From positions 82,004,598 to 82,068,597 of the forward strand of contig OZ023273.1 of NCBI GenBank assembly GCA_964007475.1: a DNA stretch of 64,000 nucleotides. The letters are read 5' to 3'. The first letter of the stretch is position 1. The number at the start of each line of letters is the position of its first letter. Source of the DNA: Hybos culiciformis. Taxonomy: Eukaryota; Arthropoda; Insecta; Diptera; Hybotidae. The translations under genes were made by a program, and so were the position numbers. The notes below the pieces were generated by a model. That model saw only the letters and a list, made by a program, of their open reading frames with translations. It had not been told where the DNA came from and did not search any database. This document shows positions 11,050-23,107 of the stretch, piece by piece.

Positions 11050-11455
11050 CCTGAAAAACTTTCTTCCATCAACTCCGATGCATTTACAAATTTGCTACTC
11101 GAAACAATATCTCGAACATCATTCCAATGTTCCCAAGTCGACGGAGATCGTCCCTGAGGACCAATAATTTTTTTTCCAATCTAAAACGAAACCAATTCAG
11201 TTATTTTTATTTGGGTATTGGTTTTTTTAAATTTACCAACTTGTATTAATCTTTTCAATTTTTGAGTTTACTTTTAATCACACATCAATTCCTTCTTCTT
11301 TCAGCATTACTTACATTTCCGCAATAACGTGAGAGTTCCTATTTGCTTCTTTCAAATCTTTTTGCTTTTCTTTCCAAATTTTTAAAAGAATTGTGGTGTC
11401 ATCCAAAGATTTGCCTTTTTTATTATTTGTTTTTTTTTTTGCTGCACTTTTAAGA
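11050..11455 (-). pseudogene. Myb/SANT-like (trihelix) domain gene relic
   Basis: On the minus strand, KGKSLDDTTILLKIWKEKQK, DLKEANRNSHVIAEM and, after a TAA and a TGA stop, KVNSKIEKINTSW resemble the three-helix Myb/SANT-like DNA-binding domains of insects (Trp-anchored helix, RNSHV, NSKIEKL). An intron-like gap (gtaaat ... ttttag) leads to a second exon at about 11,052-11,181 reading KKIIGPQGRSPSTWEHWNDV followed by RDIVSSSKF, ending at a consensus donor TCAG|gtacttac. It looks like a decayed gene with its intron still in place. Such domains occur both in host factors and as the accessory protein of Harbinger transposons; I cannot choose. Confidence 0.5.
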
Positions 11456-11459
11456 TTTG

Positions 11460-12702
11460 TATTTTTAACAAGGTATTATTTATTTATTTAAAAAAAAAGA
11501 AATTATATTAAAAATACAAAATCTTTTTTGTTGTTTACGTTTTTTTGAATAAAAAAACGACAGGCTTTTGTCTTTTTTCTTAAAAAAAAACAGTGCCAAC
11601 ATTAAAATAAGGAGAAATTTGCGCAAACTTGTACAAAAAAAGCAAAAAAGTTGGCAACTTGATTTTTTTTATGTTTATTTTTTTATATGGAAATAAATGA
11701 GCTTATGCAAGTTCTTAATGTAGGATAAGCATTATGCAAGTTCTAAAGCTAAAATGCGAATCCCATATTAACCAGAAATTCATTCGATAATCATTTAAAA
11801 TAAAGAAGCTCTTAATTCAGAGTTTTATTTTATTTAATCTCAAGCTACGTTTCGCAAGCACCAGAAATCGGCATCGGAATCAGAATCTCGTACTTTTGCG
11901 CCAGAAAACTGTCTGGACCAGAATTCTGGCATCAGAATTTAGCGTCAGAAAAGGCCATCTGGGGTCAGAATCTGAGATATATATTATTGAATTGGTTTCT
12001 GGTGCTAGCGTCAAGAGGGCTTCCGAAAGGGGGCGTGAGATATGGGGATGACGTCATCACCTAACGGTACTTTAGGACACGTGGATTCAGAATTTATATT
12101 TCGTATTTCCGTAAATGCCATCTAGTGGCAGAAAAATGTAACTTAATTTTTTGTTTTAATTTGGTTTTGCATTTTTCTCAATAACCGTAACCCGAAATCT
12201 TGTTTGTTTTAAACTAAAAGAACGAAAAAGAAACCGAAAAAAATTACGTTCAGTTACGGTTTTTCGTTTTTACTAAATTTCAGTTCGGTTACGGTTTGGC
12301 ACAAAATTTCGGTTTTTTCCGGTTTTCGGTTTTCCGTTCAGTACCGGTTCAAGTCTATGCTTCAAATATTTTTTTTTTATAACCCAAGTGAAATTTGTTT
12401 CAAATTTCCAAACATTTAGAAATTGATAATGAAATTTTTTAATATGTTTTTAATTTCTTGAATTTTAACATAAAAATATTTTGATAGTGTCAAAAAATAC
12501 AAACCCCATTAGCCTAAGATCCCTTGAGAAGTGCTTTTCATCACGTAGCTTCGTTTATTCTTTTTTGTTTTTATAGTGAATTTTCTACTGAGTTATGAAT
12601 GAGCTTGGGAAAAAATTCAGTAGTTTTCCTTTTAATTACTACCTCATACAAACAACTATCTCTTTTAATATGAAACAGAACATGCTTTTTTTCACCTATA
12701 AC
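11460..12702. other. Intergenic stretch; small possible MITE at 11,857-12,009
   Basis: No gene. AGCACCAGAAA near 11,857 and its complement TTTCTGGTGCT near 11,997-12,008 bracket about 150 bp rich in (t)cagaat motifs. At 12,200-12,355 cggttt/cggttac motifs accumulate toward gtaccggttcaagtctatgc, which looks like one end of a DNA transposon; its partner was not found. Confidence 0.4.
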
Positions 12703-13467
12703 CAGTGCTCGAAGTGAGGCGGGATGGAGTGGGATGCCATCCCGGTACTTCTAAATAATTGTAAACTCATCCCACCACTTCTTAGGATGGAAAAAAGCAT
12801 CCCGGAACATATTTTTTTAAATTTTAAATAATTTTTTATGAATTTTAAATATTTTTTATCAAAAAGAAATTAAAAATAATTTTAAATGAGACTTAAAATT
12901 CAAATAATAAATAGTAGATATTTTGGTTACTAATTGGCTATGTAGATAATTTTCGCACAGCTTTTCATAAATTTAAATTTTTACCCGATCAAATTTTGAA
13001 TATTCTCTATCTTTAGTTAACTTCCAAATTTTATTAAATTTTATTTTTTTTTAAATGGTTAAATTTTTTAATAAAAAAAAGAAAAATTGAAGAACAGCAG
13101 GAGATATAAAGGCGGTGGGAGAAGAGCATTTGAATTAATGTACTTAGCACATTAAGCCAAGATAAGACATTACACGAGACTAATACTTTGAAGTTCCTAG
13201 ATTACCACGCAGAAACACAATGATGTGAAAAGTTAGAAACATATATATATAACAGTTAAAGAAAGTGGAGTAGGATGTTCTATATGCAGTTCATTAAATG
13301 ATTTAGTAACAACAAAGACGCAACGCAAGGGTTGAAGCTGGTAAAATCTTTGGATGAGTCATTTTTCTAATAAAAAACGACACAGCGATAGGAACCCTAC
13401 GAGCCTCAACCTGCTCTTAAAATTTTTTAACCATCCCACCACTTTTAGCCTGCCACTTCGACCACTG
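12703..13467. mobile_element. Non-autonomous hAT element, 765 bp
   Basis: The ends are CAGTGCTCGAAGTGAGGCGG and, on the other strand, CAGTGGTCGAAGTGGCAGGC. It is flanked by a perfect 8-bp duplication CCTATAAC (12,695-12,702 and 13,468-13,475). The subterminal motif catcccac(c) recurs at both ends. No transposase frame. Confidence 0.88.
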
Positions 13468-13489
13468 CCTATAACTCATAACTTTTTTT

Positions 13490-13860
13490 GAAGTTTATAC
13501 TTCTTTAGGCGCGTTGTATTTTCTAACTTTTTTTGTTATTTATTTTTGGTAGAGGGTAAAAATCTATTTTCGAATTCGAGTTCGAAAACGCGTGAACTTT
13601 TTCTCAGAAAAATATGAATAAGAATACTTATTTTTTTATTATATTTAAAAAACCCAATATGGCTTATGGCAATATGGCTTAGTGGCTAGAACATCAGACT
13701 ATAAGAGTGAAATTGTCAGGTTCGATTCCCAAAGAAATTTTTTTTAACATAATAATAGGTTTAAGAAACAAAATTTTTTTAATTGGTAGAATATGTAATT
13801 TTTTTTTGCTGGTAATATTGGGCCCTATATATACATATGATTGAAATTAAAAAAGTCTGA
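13490..13860 (+). repeat. tRNA-derived SINE-like unit
   Basis: Contains tggcttagtggctagaac (A-box-like, about 13,687) and ggttcgattccc (B-box, about 13,721), spaced as in a tRNA, with an anticodon-arm-like segment between. Upstream gaagtttatacttctttagg and ttggtagagggtaaaaatc, and downstream taatattgggccctatatat, recur at 24.3-24.6, 26.4-26.7 and 28.9-29.0 kb. The stems are imperfect, so this is not a functional tRNA gene. Confidence 0.6.
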
Positions 13861-13937
13861 AAGTACCACGCAGCAGCAAAGTACGATAATTAATACTATA
13901 CAAAAAACTTTAAAATTTTTTATTTTTGTTCTATAAT

Positions 13938-14205
13938 TTTTCTACAATTTTGGAGCGAAAATCGATTTGCCTCTCTTTTGTTGTCATATTGGTCTTAAAG
14001 GCAAATTTTCATATCAAAATTTTTCAAACTTTTACAGAAAACAATCTGTATCTTCTGAAATAGTCATTCGATTTGCCTCAAATTTTGACACATTCTAGCT
14101 GAGACTGTAAGCTAATAGACAAAAATAAGTTTTGGAGCGAAAAAGATCGATTTGCCTCTCTTTTGTTGTCACATTGGTCGTAAAGGCAAATTTTCATATT
14201 AAAAT
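13938..14205. repeat. Direct repeat, two copies about 181 bp apart
   Basis: The sequence tttggagcgaaaa...atttgcctctcttttgttgtc, followed by aaaggcaaattttcatat, occurs at about 13,950 and again at about 14,132 with few differences. Confidence 0.75.
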
Positions 14206-14373
14206 TCCCGTCATTTATTTTACCCGATTTATGATATTAATAAGCCTTATTTTTTTATTTTAAATATATAGAAAAATCATGAAAAAAAATTCGAAAAATA
14301 TGATAATACAAAAAAAACTTATTATTACATATTTCAAAAAAGAAGAAAATTCAAAAAAAAAAATTTTAAAATT

Positions 14374-14455
14374 CCCATTACCGGGATCGAACCTGGCACC
14401 TTGAGACTTCTAATCTGATATTCTATTCACGAAGCCATATGGCCATATGAATTTA
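14374..14455 (-). repeat. tRNA-like SINE head, second copy
   Basis: On the minus strand catatggcttcgtgaatagaa (A-box-like) is followed by tcaga-ttagaag-tctca (anticodon-arm-like) and ggttcgatccc (B-box). Same layout as at 13,680 and 26,475; the stems are again incomplete. Confidence 0.5.
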
Positions 14456-15330
14456 GCTTTCTAAAATAATATAAAAGAGCACTTTGGTTTAATAATAAAT
14501 TCTACGAATTTATTTTAAAAGATTTCCTTTTTATTTCATTCCACTATTCGCATACCGTATTAAAAACCTTTTACAAAGTACAATTGAACTTGAGCTTTTA
14601 TATTATTTAGGAAAATAAATCAAAGTGATTTTTTGTGTTTTTTTTAGAAATCTAAACTCATATTGTTCAAAAAAATTTTGCAAATTAGGCGCTCTTTGAT
14701 TTTTTATTTTAATTTATATAAATGGAAAAAACTTTTATTTAATAAATAGTGTTTTATAATTTTATAATACATATTATAAAATTAAAATGTAGCTAAAACT
14801 TATTTGAGAACTTAGTTGAAAACTGTAAAATTTTATATATGAATTAATGCAATTGAAATTTAAGTATCGAGATCCTATTTCATTTTAAAAATTTAATTGT
14901 AAAAAAAAACTATGCTATTCAGAAATCAGTTTTTTATTAGCGAGTTCAATGAACTATTTATCAATATTGTGGGCAGCGTTCTGCAATATTCACAGTTTTC
15001 TCGTGCAATCTTATTTTCACAATAGAATTAACATAATCTTGTGATCATTCATAAAAAATGTAGACACTGTTACGGTGAAATGATCTAATAAAAATTTGGT
15101 ATTATGCATACCCAAAATATAGAACATTATTTAACTAGTTATATAAAAAAAAAAAATAATATAACTTTTTTTATTTGGAATAGGTCAAGAATACGTAAAA
15201 AGCATGATTTACAGAATAATACATCTGATGTAATATTTTGTAAATTTTGCATAATTACCTTTTTTTTGTTTTTATATGAAATTGTTTTGATTAAAAATCA
15301 TATAAAAGAATTGATTTTTTTTACAACAAT
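14456..15330. other. AT-rich spacer, nothing recognised
   Basis: Poly(A)/poly(T)-rich; an open frame at 15,104-15,454 runs into a repeat and shows no domain. Confidence 0.5.
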
Positions 15331-15332
15331 TT

Positions 15333-15835
15333 CATATTATGTTTTACCTCAAAACAAAAAAAAAGGTAAATATTTATTTTTTACCCTTTTATCTTTAGAT
15401 GCTAGAACTTGCCATCTTAAGCTTTGCGGGATTAGTCCCTCTAGCTTGAGATGACAAGTTCAGCGGTGTTTTACTGGAAAGTGCGACACACAATGCCACT
15501 TCCAGTGTAAACCCAAAAGCCCGATCTTGGTGGAGGATTCTTGGGTCTATCTAAGAATCCGAAGCCAAGGCATGCCAATCACACCACATGGAAACTCCAC
15601 TAGGAGGATCCATACTACGTTGTGATACATCTGACTTCGCTGCCATCTCCAGGAATCCATGATCACTGAGAGATCATGATTTTGGATTCGTGGAAGTGAA
15701 AGTTGAAGACAGATGTAGGACAGAGGAATATTTCTGGTCGTTCCTGATCTCAACCAAATCGAGCGGTACCCGGTTGAGATCGGATCGAAGCATAATGACC
15801 AGAAATGTCACCTCTGATTGGCTTCTCCAACTAAC
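15333..15835. repeat. Hairpin-dense dispersed repeat, locus 3
   Basis: Inverted relative to 2440-3070. Hairpins in order: gaacttg-catctt-aagc pairing with gctt-agatg-caagttc (15,405-15,461) with gggattagtccc inside; actggaa-gtg / cac-ttccagt (15,473-15,506); ggattctt / aagaatcc near 15,534-15,559; atgatc / gatcat inside gaatcc / ggattc (about 15,654-15,690); and gatctcaacc / ggttgagatc (15,746-15,755 / 15,772-15,781) inside tttctggtc / gaccagaaa (about 15,730-15,738 / 15,797-15,805). Preceded by catattatgttttacctcaa, which is also tandemly repeated at 21,926-22,092 near locus 4. No protein seen. Confidence 0.6.
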
Positions 15836-16232
15836 TTTCATTTTTTTTTTTACTAAAATCAAAAAATCAACCTAACAAGCCATACTAAATAGAAACTACA
15901 AAAAAATATAACGTTCGGCATCGAAAAAAAATGTTTTCTATATTTAATCATATATGTGAAATCCTTTTAAATTTCACGCAAAAAACTTCTTTAATTCAAT
16001 TTTTTTTAAATTCATTTTAATAAAAAGTGAATATATTGCAAATTTCACTGATTATAATTGCAGCGATAAACAACGTAAAAATAATTTTAATTTTAGTAAA
16101 TTTGATGAAATATCTGTGGATATACCAAAGGATTTTATATGTTATGCCGGTAATTTTTACAATCGTGCCAGTAGAGAAGATAGTTAATTAATAGTGAATA
16201 AAATAATATAAATTTTATTCCTAACTAAGAAT
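15836..16232. other. AT-rich spacer, nothing recognised
   Basis: No open frame of interest and no repeat identified. Confidence 0.45.
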
Positions 16233-18348
16233 CAGGGGTGGAATTATGTAACTTTGTCGTTTTTGTGACAATCGACAATTTCAAACACGATCAATTTGTA
16301 TGGACAATGAAAATTATTACTTCGCGTATTTAATCATCATAATCTGTTGTATATTATATTTCTTTCTGGCAAAAAAAGAGTTTATTTCCTCTCTTTAAGA
16401 GAAAATATATACAAAGTAAAGCTTACTTCAAGAAAAGAAGAGTCCAAATTGTAAATGTGTGGGTTATAAAACTTAATAAAAACCTAAAATTTCAACTGAT
16501 TTATAGAGTGAACTTTGATTTATAAAATATTTAAAAAAATGTGAGCGCGGAGAAAAAAAAATTGTGTACCTACTTTTTTTGAATTTAATAGACAATTGTC
16601 GAAAAAAAGTTTAGCTTCACATAACTGAAATTATAGAGAATTGTCTATCAAATAAAAACGACAGCTATTTTTTGGTCGTCAATTTTAAAACAATAAATTA
16701 ATAAATCAAAATTTTTTTTTTATAAAATGTCAATTTACTTTTATTCAACAAATGATTTTATTTCGTAACCATTGATAAGGATTACGTTTTTTTTTTTGTT
16801 TTTTTTTAATTATTTCCATTTCGTCGAAGGTTCAAACTGTTGTTGAATAAAGAATAAACATCTATAAGCATCTTAAAAAAATAAAACGTTTTATTTTTGA
16901 AGTGAATTAAAAACTTCAATAATAAGAAAGTCTAGATATTTGGCCATTAATTTCTAAATTATAAATTAACAAAAACTACAATGTATCATGTTAAAATTTT
17001 GATTTACGATTTTATGAATTGTAGGAGGTGAGAAGGGCTAATATTTAATCCTTGAATGGCAGTTTTCAAGATGCCTTATTGAATGTTATTTATTATAGAA
17101 TTTTTTTATTTTTGTGCCATTTGATAGTTTAATATTTTTATCTGATTGACCATTATTGAAAGAAAATACTTGGTTTATTTATAAAAATAATTAAAATAAA
17201 TTGTTTATTCTTAAACAATTGTTTTATAGTTATAATTTATTCTCTAATTAAAATTTAATTTTTTAAACACTTAAAATCATTTAAATTAGTTATGGCTCCT
17301 AAAACCTAAATTTTTATAAAAATTTATTATTTCCTAGATAATGATCAGAAATTAAAATTATAAAATTTGAATTAGATACCAATGTAAATATGTACATAAT
17401 TCAAGGAATATTATTTGCTTTGACTCAGCTAAATGATGAAAAACTAAAGAAGCACGTTTGATAAGTCATTCTATTGTTATGTTATTTATCCCTTAGATAA
17501 TATTGTCAAGGAAGAAATATGAATCGGAACAAACGAAGTATGTTAAATATTAACACAATATTTAATCCAAGCAGAAGTACTTAGTTCTGAATAAAATAAA
17601 ATCGGTTAAGAAAATAATCATTTTTAAATTAAATAAATACATTTTAATGAAGTAAAATAATGGTTTTGATTTTCCAAAATTAATGAATTGATTGAAATAT
17701 TTGTTTAAAATTTATCTTTAAAATAAGTAGGTACTTTTAATCAATATGAAAGCATAAGTTAAATAGATGAGTTCTAAACATTTTTATGATTTACGAATTA
17801 TAAATAAAACACAATTATGAAAAAGTGTAAAATAAGTATGCGTAATTTTCAAAAATTTCATAAAACCTTAAATTCACAATTTATGCGAAAATGAAGTGAA
17901 CACCACACCACATACGAAATAAAAAATTTTCTATATCAATTTTCACGTTGCCATTATAAAGAATACAACTAAAAACCTTTTGTTAGTGTATGTTTTAAAA
18001 TCATAAATACAGTACAAAATTTTGAGTTTGTTTACTAAATTAAGAAATTATTGAGAGAGAAAAAATGTGGTTTAATATTTAAAAAAAATTCTCTACACTA
18101 TATTTTTTGCTAAAACGATATTTAAAAATTCACGATATTTTTCCATGAAGCAAAAAAGTCGAATTGGTCGTGTTTGTGATCGAAGTCGACAATTAAATAA
18201 TTTTTTTTTCGTTAATTTCTGAATAATATTATGAGAAATGTGATTTCCACCTATTAAAATTACATGAAGCAAAAAGTCGACAATTGTTAAATTTTGTGAC
18301 AATTGTCGATTGTCGATCGGTGACAATTGTTATATGATTCCACCCCTG
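16233..18348. mobile_element. Probable non-autonomous DNA transposon, 2.1 kb
   Basis: The left end CAGGGGTGGAATTATGTAAC is matched by CAGGGGTGGAATCATATAAC on the opposite strand at 18,329-18,348. Tgacaatcgacaatt-type motifs are subterminal at both ends. The CAGGGG termini suggest hAT, but the 8-bp flanks (ctaagaat, ttatctta) do not match, so the class is unproven. The interior is AT-rich and non-coding as far as I can see. Confidence 0.6.
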
Positions 18349-18717
18349 TTATCTTATTTGTTATTTTAGAATTCAATACTTCCTATTTCATTATTGAAAA
18401 TTTTCACATGTTCTAAAATAGTACTAAAAGAATGTGTAATATCAATAGATATAATAATAACCTTAGATTGGAAATATCGTTTTATTTTTCGTATTGTAAC
18501 TATCACGTGATAATTTCTTTTATACAAATAATTAATTTTAGTTTCTGATTGCTATAATTTACGATAAAAAATAAAAATACGGTATTTCGAAAAAAAATAA
18601 CTTTAGTTTTATTTTTTGTGAATAGGATATAGTTATTTTAAATAACATAGTTTAAATATTAACGTAATTTTTTGAATTATTGATTGGCAAAAGTTACCAA
18701 TTTATTTAATTTATTTC

Positions 18718-20560
18718 TTAAAAATTTTTTTTTTTCACATTTTTTTTTGTTATGTAAAAATATCTTAAATTAAAATACAAGAGTATAACATTTTTTATTA
18801 TAAAATGTCTATGGATATTTAAGGGATCTTGTTCCATTATATGTTGTAAAAAAATTGCATCATTTAAAAAGTCATTATTTAAATTTTTTGAACATTTATT
18901 TATCAGTTTTTGGTATAATCCTTTTGTCAATAGGTTGATATCTAATAAAAAGAAGGTTAAAAAAAATCTAGGTAAAAAAAATAAAAAAAAATTACCGGTC
19001 TCAACACTATTTAAATATTTTTCTATATGTATATAAACAAATCTTAAAAATATCTTGATTGGGTTCTATTAATTTGCCCCATGCTTTTGCTTGAATCAAT
19101 TTAGAATTCGAAGCTACCGGTCCTATTAAAAAAATATTTTAAGAAAAAAGAAATAACTGCAACCAAAAATTATTTGTAAAAAGAAAACTAACTTGATAAA
19201 TTTAAAAATATGGTATTTTTGCAAAAACTGAAACTAAGTTTTTTTTTCTACTTTGCTTTGGACGTAACCAGATATATTTAACAACATTTCTTTTATATTC
19301 ATTAATGCCATCAATATCAAAAAAGTTATGTTTTTCATTTAATTTTTCAAGTTCGAATTCCAGTTCTTCGTTTATGTTATCAATTTTACAATTTTCCTTT
19401 GGTGCCTCAAGACTATTAAAAGTTTCAATTATTGGTAAAATTGCAGAGTCATCCTCAGAACTATTCATTGAATTTGTGAACTTTGATAGTTTTATTTTTC
19501 TTAACATTAAAAGCTTTCTGTACGCATAAACAAATTGTTTTGGGCTAGGATTATTATTAAAACCTCCTCGACTTCGAACTAATGAAAAAACTTGAATGTT
19601 TTTTCAAATTAATTGGTTCTTTAAAAGTGTTTTTTGAAATAGCGTTTTTTGAATTAAAGATATCAAAAAGGTTATTGAAAATTTCAAGAAATTCACAAGT
19701 TGCATTTGAATTCTGAAACTTCTGTGAATATTGCTCTATATTACTTAAAAATTTTAAAGCACTTGAAGTACTTTGGCTTATCAATTGAACAGCTAGTTTT
19801 GTTTTCATTTTTTCGTTGAAAAAACTAACATGTCTATCTGTAACTTTGTTTCCCTTCATTTTTTGTACAGCATTAAGTTTTTCGATTAAATCCCAAGCGA
19901 TTATTTCATTGTTCATGTTAAAAAAATATCTTAGAGCAAAAACCAGTTTAATCATATGGCAAATATCCAAAATGATATGAATTTTATTTCCGTTTTCTGA
20001 TAAAAAATTAGTTTTTAAATTCATAGGATCAAGATTTGCTCCAAGTTGTTTAAACATTAATATATTAGTTCTGTGCCCATCACATGTTAAACTGAGCACT
20101 GAAATGTCATTATCTTCCAAAAATTTAATTACTTTTAGAACAATTTTTGCCTTACATTTGGTATCAATACTATGTATTAAAAAATAAGCTACGTGCATTT
20201 TCCAGTGTCCATTAACACAGTTTACTAAAAATACTAGTGCTTCTTTCACAAGCCTATTATCATCCTGTGGTACATAAATGATATAACCACTAACATTTTT
20301 TGTATGTTCGTCGAATTCTAATTTAGATCTTATGGAAATTTCGTCCATTTGCAGGCAAAATTTTAATTTCATGCCATTTTCGTTTTTCATTTTTATTGTA
20401 TGAATGCACGAGTAATTTAGTCCAGGCAAAGCATCAATTTCTTGATGCCATCCACGAATCGATCTTATTGTGGGTAAAATATTCAAAAATTGTTAATTTC
20501 TTTTACAAATTTCCATTAGGCCACGTAAATAAATTATTATATTTTTATGACATTCTGAAA
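18718..20560 (-). pseudogene. P-element-superfamily transposase relic
   Basis: The longest frame (19,557-20,486) contains LPTIRSIRGWH, MDEISIRSKLEFD, KEALVFLVNCVNGHWKMHVA followed by YFLI, VLSLTCDGHRTNILMFKQLG, and LDICHMIKLVF. These match in order the RNase-H-like catalytic region of P/THAP9-type transposases; the Asp of MDE and of TCDG are candidate catalytic acids. A frameshift near 19,557 leads to NPSPKQFVYAYRKLL (19,202-19,556). Further downstream come possible exons with WGKLIEPNQDIFKIC (about 19,007-19,122) and the C-terminal HRHFIIKNVILLYFNLRYFYI (18,718-18,950), separated by intron-like gt...ag gaps. The N-terminal THAP zinc finger is not seen. Stops and frameshifts make it inactive. 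Confidence 0.8.
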
Positions 20561-20658
20561 TGTCAGAAAAAAAAAATTAACGTCAACAAAAATAAGCCGC
20601 AAACTTCCAGCCGAAAACTTTAAGCCGCGAATTCTCAAAAATAGACTACGAACTAGAC

Positions 20659-21259
20659 CAGGGGTGTCCAACTTAAATTGAAAATGGGCCGTTTCGAAAA
20701 TTTATTTTGTTCCGCGGGCCAAAAGTCATTTTTTTTTTTTTAAACAAATTAAAATATATTTATTATTAAAATTACTTCAAATTAATAATGTAAATAATAA
20801 GTTTATACACCAGAAAAAAATTAAAATAAAGAATATAAATTATGTTGTATTTATAATGATATCTTTTTGTGATGATCTTTTGTCAGTGATGATGATGATC
20901 TTGATGACCTTGAATTAATTTTTTTAGAGAAGTTAAACTACTGGCAACATCCACTTAATCTGATTTCTTAACTATAAATTTAATTTTCTTGTCACCCGAA
21001 ATTTATGTGGAACGAATTAACCACGTTCCATTCCAAATATCAAATCTAAGAATAGAAAATTTTTAATTTGAAATAAATAATTTCAATTTTATGCAGTAAA
21101 TCTTGATTTGAAAGTAGAAAATTTCCATTACAATTTTTTTTTTACATACTACAAAAATATTAGAGAAACATTTTGAATTTCAAACCAAAGTAAACGGGCC
21201 GGGTTAAAAGACTCCGCGGGCCGGATGATGGCCCGCGGGCCGTTGGTTGGACAGCACTG
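20659..21259. mobile_element. hAT MITE, 601 bp, copy 1
   Basis: The termini are CAGGGGTGTCCAAC and CAGTGCTGTCCAACCAAC (reverse strand). Perfect 8-bp duplication AACTAGAC (20,651-20,658, 21,260-21,267). Nearly identical to 52,719-53,320. The 3' subterminal part is strikingly GC-rich (gggccggatgatggcccgcg). No transposase. Confidence 0.92.
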
Positions 21260-21267
21260 AACTAGAC

Positions 21268-21925
21268 CGTTTAAAATTAACTTTTTTTAAGACTTTGAAA
21301 ATAAAAAAAATTAAAATTTTATAATTTTAAATTTTTTTTATAAAAATATAAAAATTAAAGAAATAATTTATAGTAATGCAATAGATTTTCTAATTTTATT
21401 TTTTGTTAAATTTATTTTTCTGTTAAATTTCTAAATAAAAAAAAAATTAATGAAAAAAAAAAATTTTTTTTTAATCAAAAATAATTCTATAATTGAATTA
21501 ATTAATTTAAAATTAAAATTTCAAAAAAAAAATTATTAAAAAAAAAAAATGTTATTTTATTTTTATGTTTTTTTAGAAAATTTTTGTTCAAACATACATG
21601 CCAACCATTAAATTCTTTACGTAATTAGAACATATTTATTTAATCTAAATAAACAATACTGGTTTTACCAGGTAAACCTGATTTAACTCAACTTTAAAAC
21701 AAGTAAATTTTTTTATGATTTAACACACTTTTAATTCAACAACTATTAATAAACAGTTGCAAAACCTTTCAAACATATCAAAATAGCCAATGGAAAAATT
21801 CCATAACGGCGCACCGAAATTACTAACTAACTAATTTTAAGATAGTTTTTAAAAAGAAATGTTGTTAGGAAGATTTTAATTATAATTTTATTTTAACTAA
21901 CTTTTAAATTTTGTTTTATTTTTTT
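21268..21925. other. Extremely AT-rich spacer
   Basis: Mostly A/T homopolymer runs; nothing recognised. Confidence 0.5.
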
Positions 21926-22092
21926 TTCATATTATGTTTTACCTCAAAACAAAAAAAAAGGCACCATAATGCAATAACCCGCCTCAAGTTTTCATATTAT
22001 GTTTTACATCAAAACAAAAAAAAAGGGCAACATAATGCAATAACGCGCCTCAGTTTTCATATTGTGTTTATCACAAAACAAAAAAAAAGGAA
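21926..22092. repeat. 65-bp tandem repeat, about 2.5 copies
   Basis: The unit begins catattatgttttacctcaa, then poly(A), then cataatgcaataacccgcct. The start motif also precedes the hairpin repeat at 15,405, linking this locus to the hairpin-dense family. Confidence 0.75.
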
Positions 22093-22399
22093 CCCATACA
22101 GAAAATACTGTGAAGGTACCAACCTAATGTTTCCACCTACACGGAAGAGCAACATTAGATGACAACAGATCACGAATCTGCATAAAGAAATTCAAGACCT
22201 CCTAAAAGTAGGCATCAAAAAAAATTAATAAATAAATAAATAAATTAAAGCAATTGTTTATATATATATATCACCATTATGATATAAGAAAAACAAAAGA
22301 AACAAAAAAACAAAAATCAAAGAAAATATAACCAAAAATTTTATGTAAATAACTTTCAAGAAATTATGTACAACAAAAATTTTTCAAATTTTAAAATTT

Positions 22400-22566
22400 T
22401 TTTTATCTTAGACCCAGCCTTAGAACACGGATGTCCTTAGACAGTGGACTCAACACCAGCCTAATTATTGAACGTAGAGCACTTTCTCTTGCCTCTACTT
22501 TAACCTGTTTCCCTTTTATCATAATTTCCTTTATGATAAAACCTTTTTGAGTTCATGTGAACTCAG
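22400..22566. repeat. Hairpin-dense dispersed repeat, locus 4
   Basis: gtccttagacagtggactc recalls locus 1 (reverse complement). Hairpins ttttatcataa / ttatgataaaa (22,514-22,524 / 22,531-22,541) and the perfect palindrome tgagttcatgtgaactca (22,548-22,565) follow. Confidence 0.4.
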
Positions 22567-23107
22567 ATTTTTCGTAGTTTAACTAACTTACAAATTAATA
22601 TTTTTTAACATAACAACACCGGATAAAATATCACTAAAGTGCCAACTAATTTTCAAACATGTCTTACCACTTACTATTACAAGACAGTTATATATGTATT
22701 TAAACAAGCATTTGTTAATCCTGTTGTAGTTAATAAGATATTAAATGCTAAAAAAAAGTACGAATTTTCCGGGAGAAAAATAAGTAAGAAAAGTTTCATT
22801 TCATGTTTTTGTTTTATTTTTTTTTTACAGAGATCATATAACCACTAAAATTATAAACATTATATCCTTTAAAACGCACTAAACTCGTTACAAATAATTT
22901 TATTAAAGCCTTGAGAAACAACTTAGGTGGGTAATTTTCTCCAAACAGCGACTTTCTATGTCCGTCGCAAAAAAAACTCATATAAGCTTGCATAAAAATT
23001 AAACGAATGCAACAATATTTCAATTACATGTCATTTTGTCTAGATCACTCGAAAAAATTTATTTTTTATAAATATGGACCACTTAGAATTTATTATTTAT
23101 CTAAGAA
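22567..23107. other. AT-rich spacer, nothing recognised
   Basis: Two small frames (22,639-22,848 plus; 22,814-23,023 minus) lack recognisable features. Confidence 0.45.

Noticed and set aside
15104..15454. 116-codon plus-strand frame
   Set aside because: Low-complexity Asn/Ile/Lys/Phe-rich translation that runs into the hairpin repeat; no domain or codon signal.
16233..18348. Confirmed hAT classification from the CAGGGG ends
   Set aside because: The 8-bp flanks differ (ctaagaat and ttatctta), so only a probable DNA transposon is claimed.
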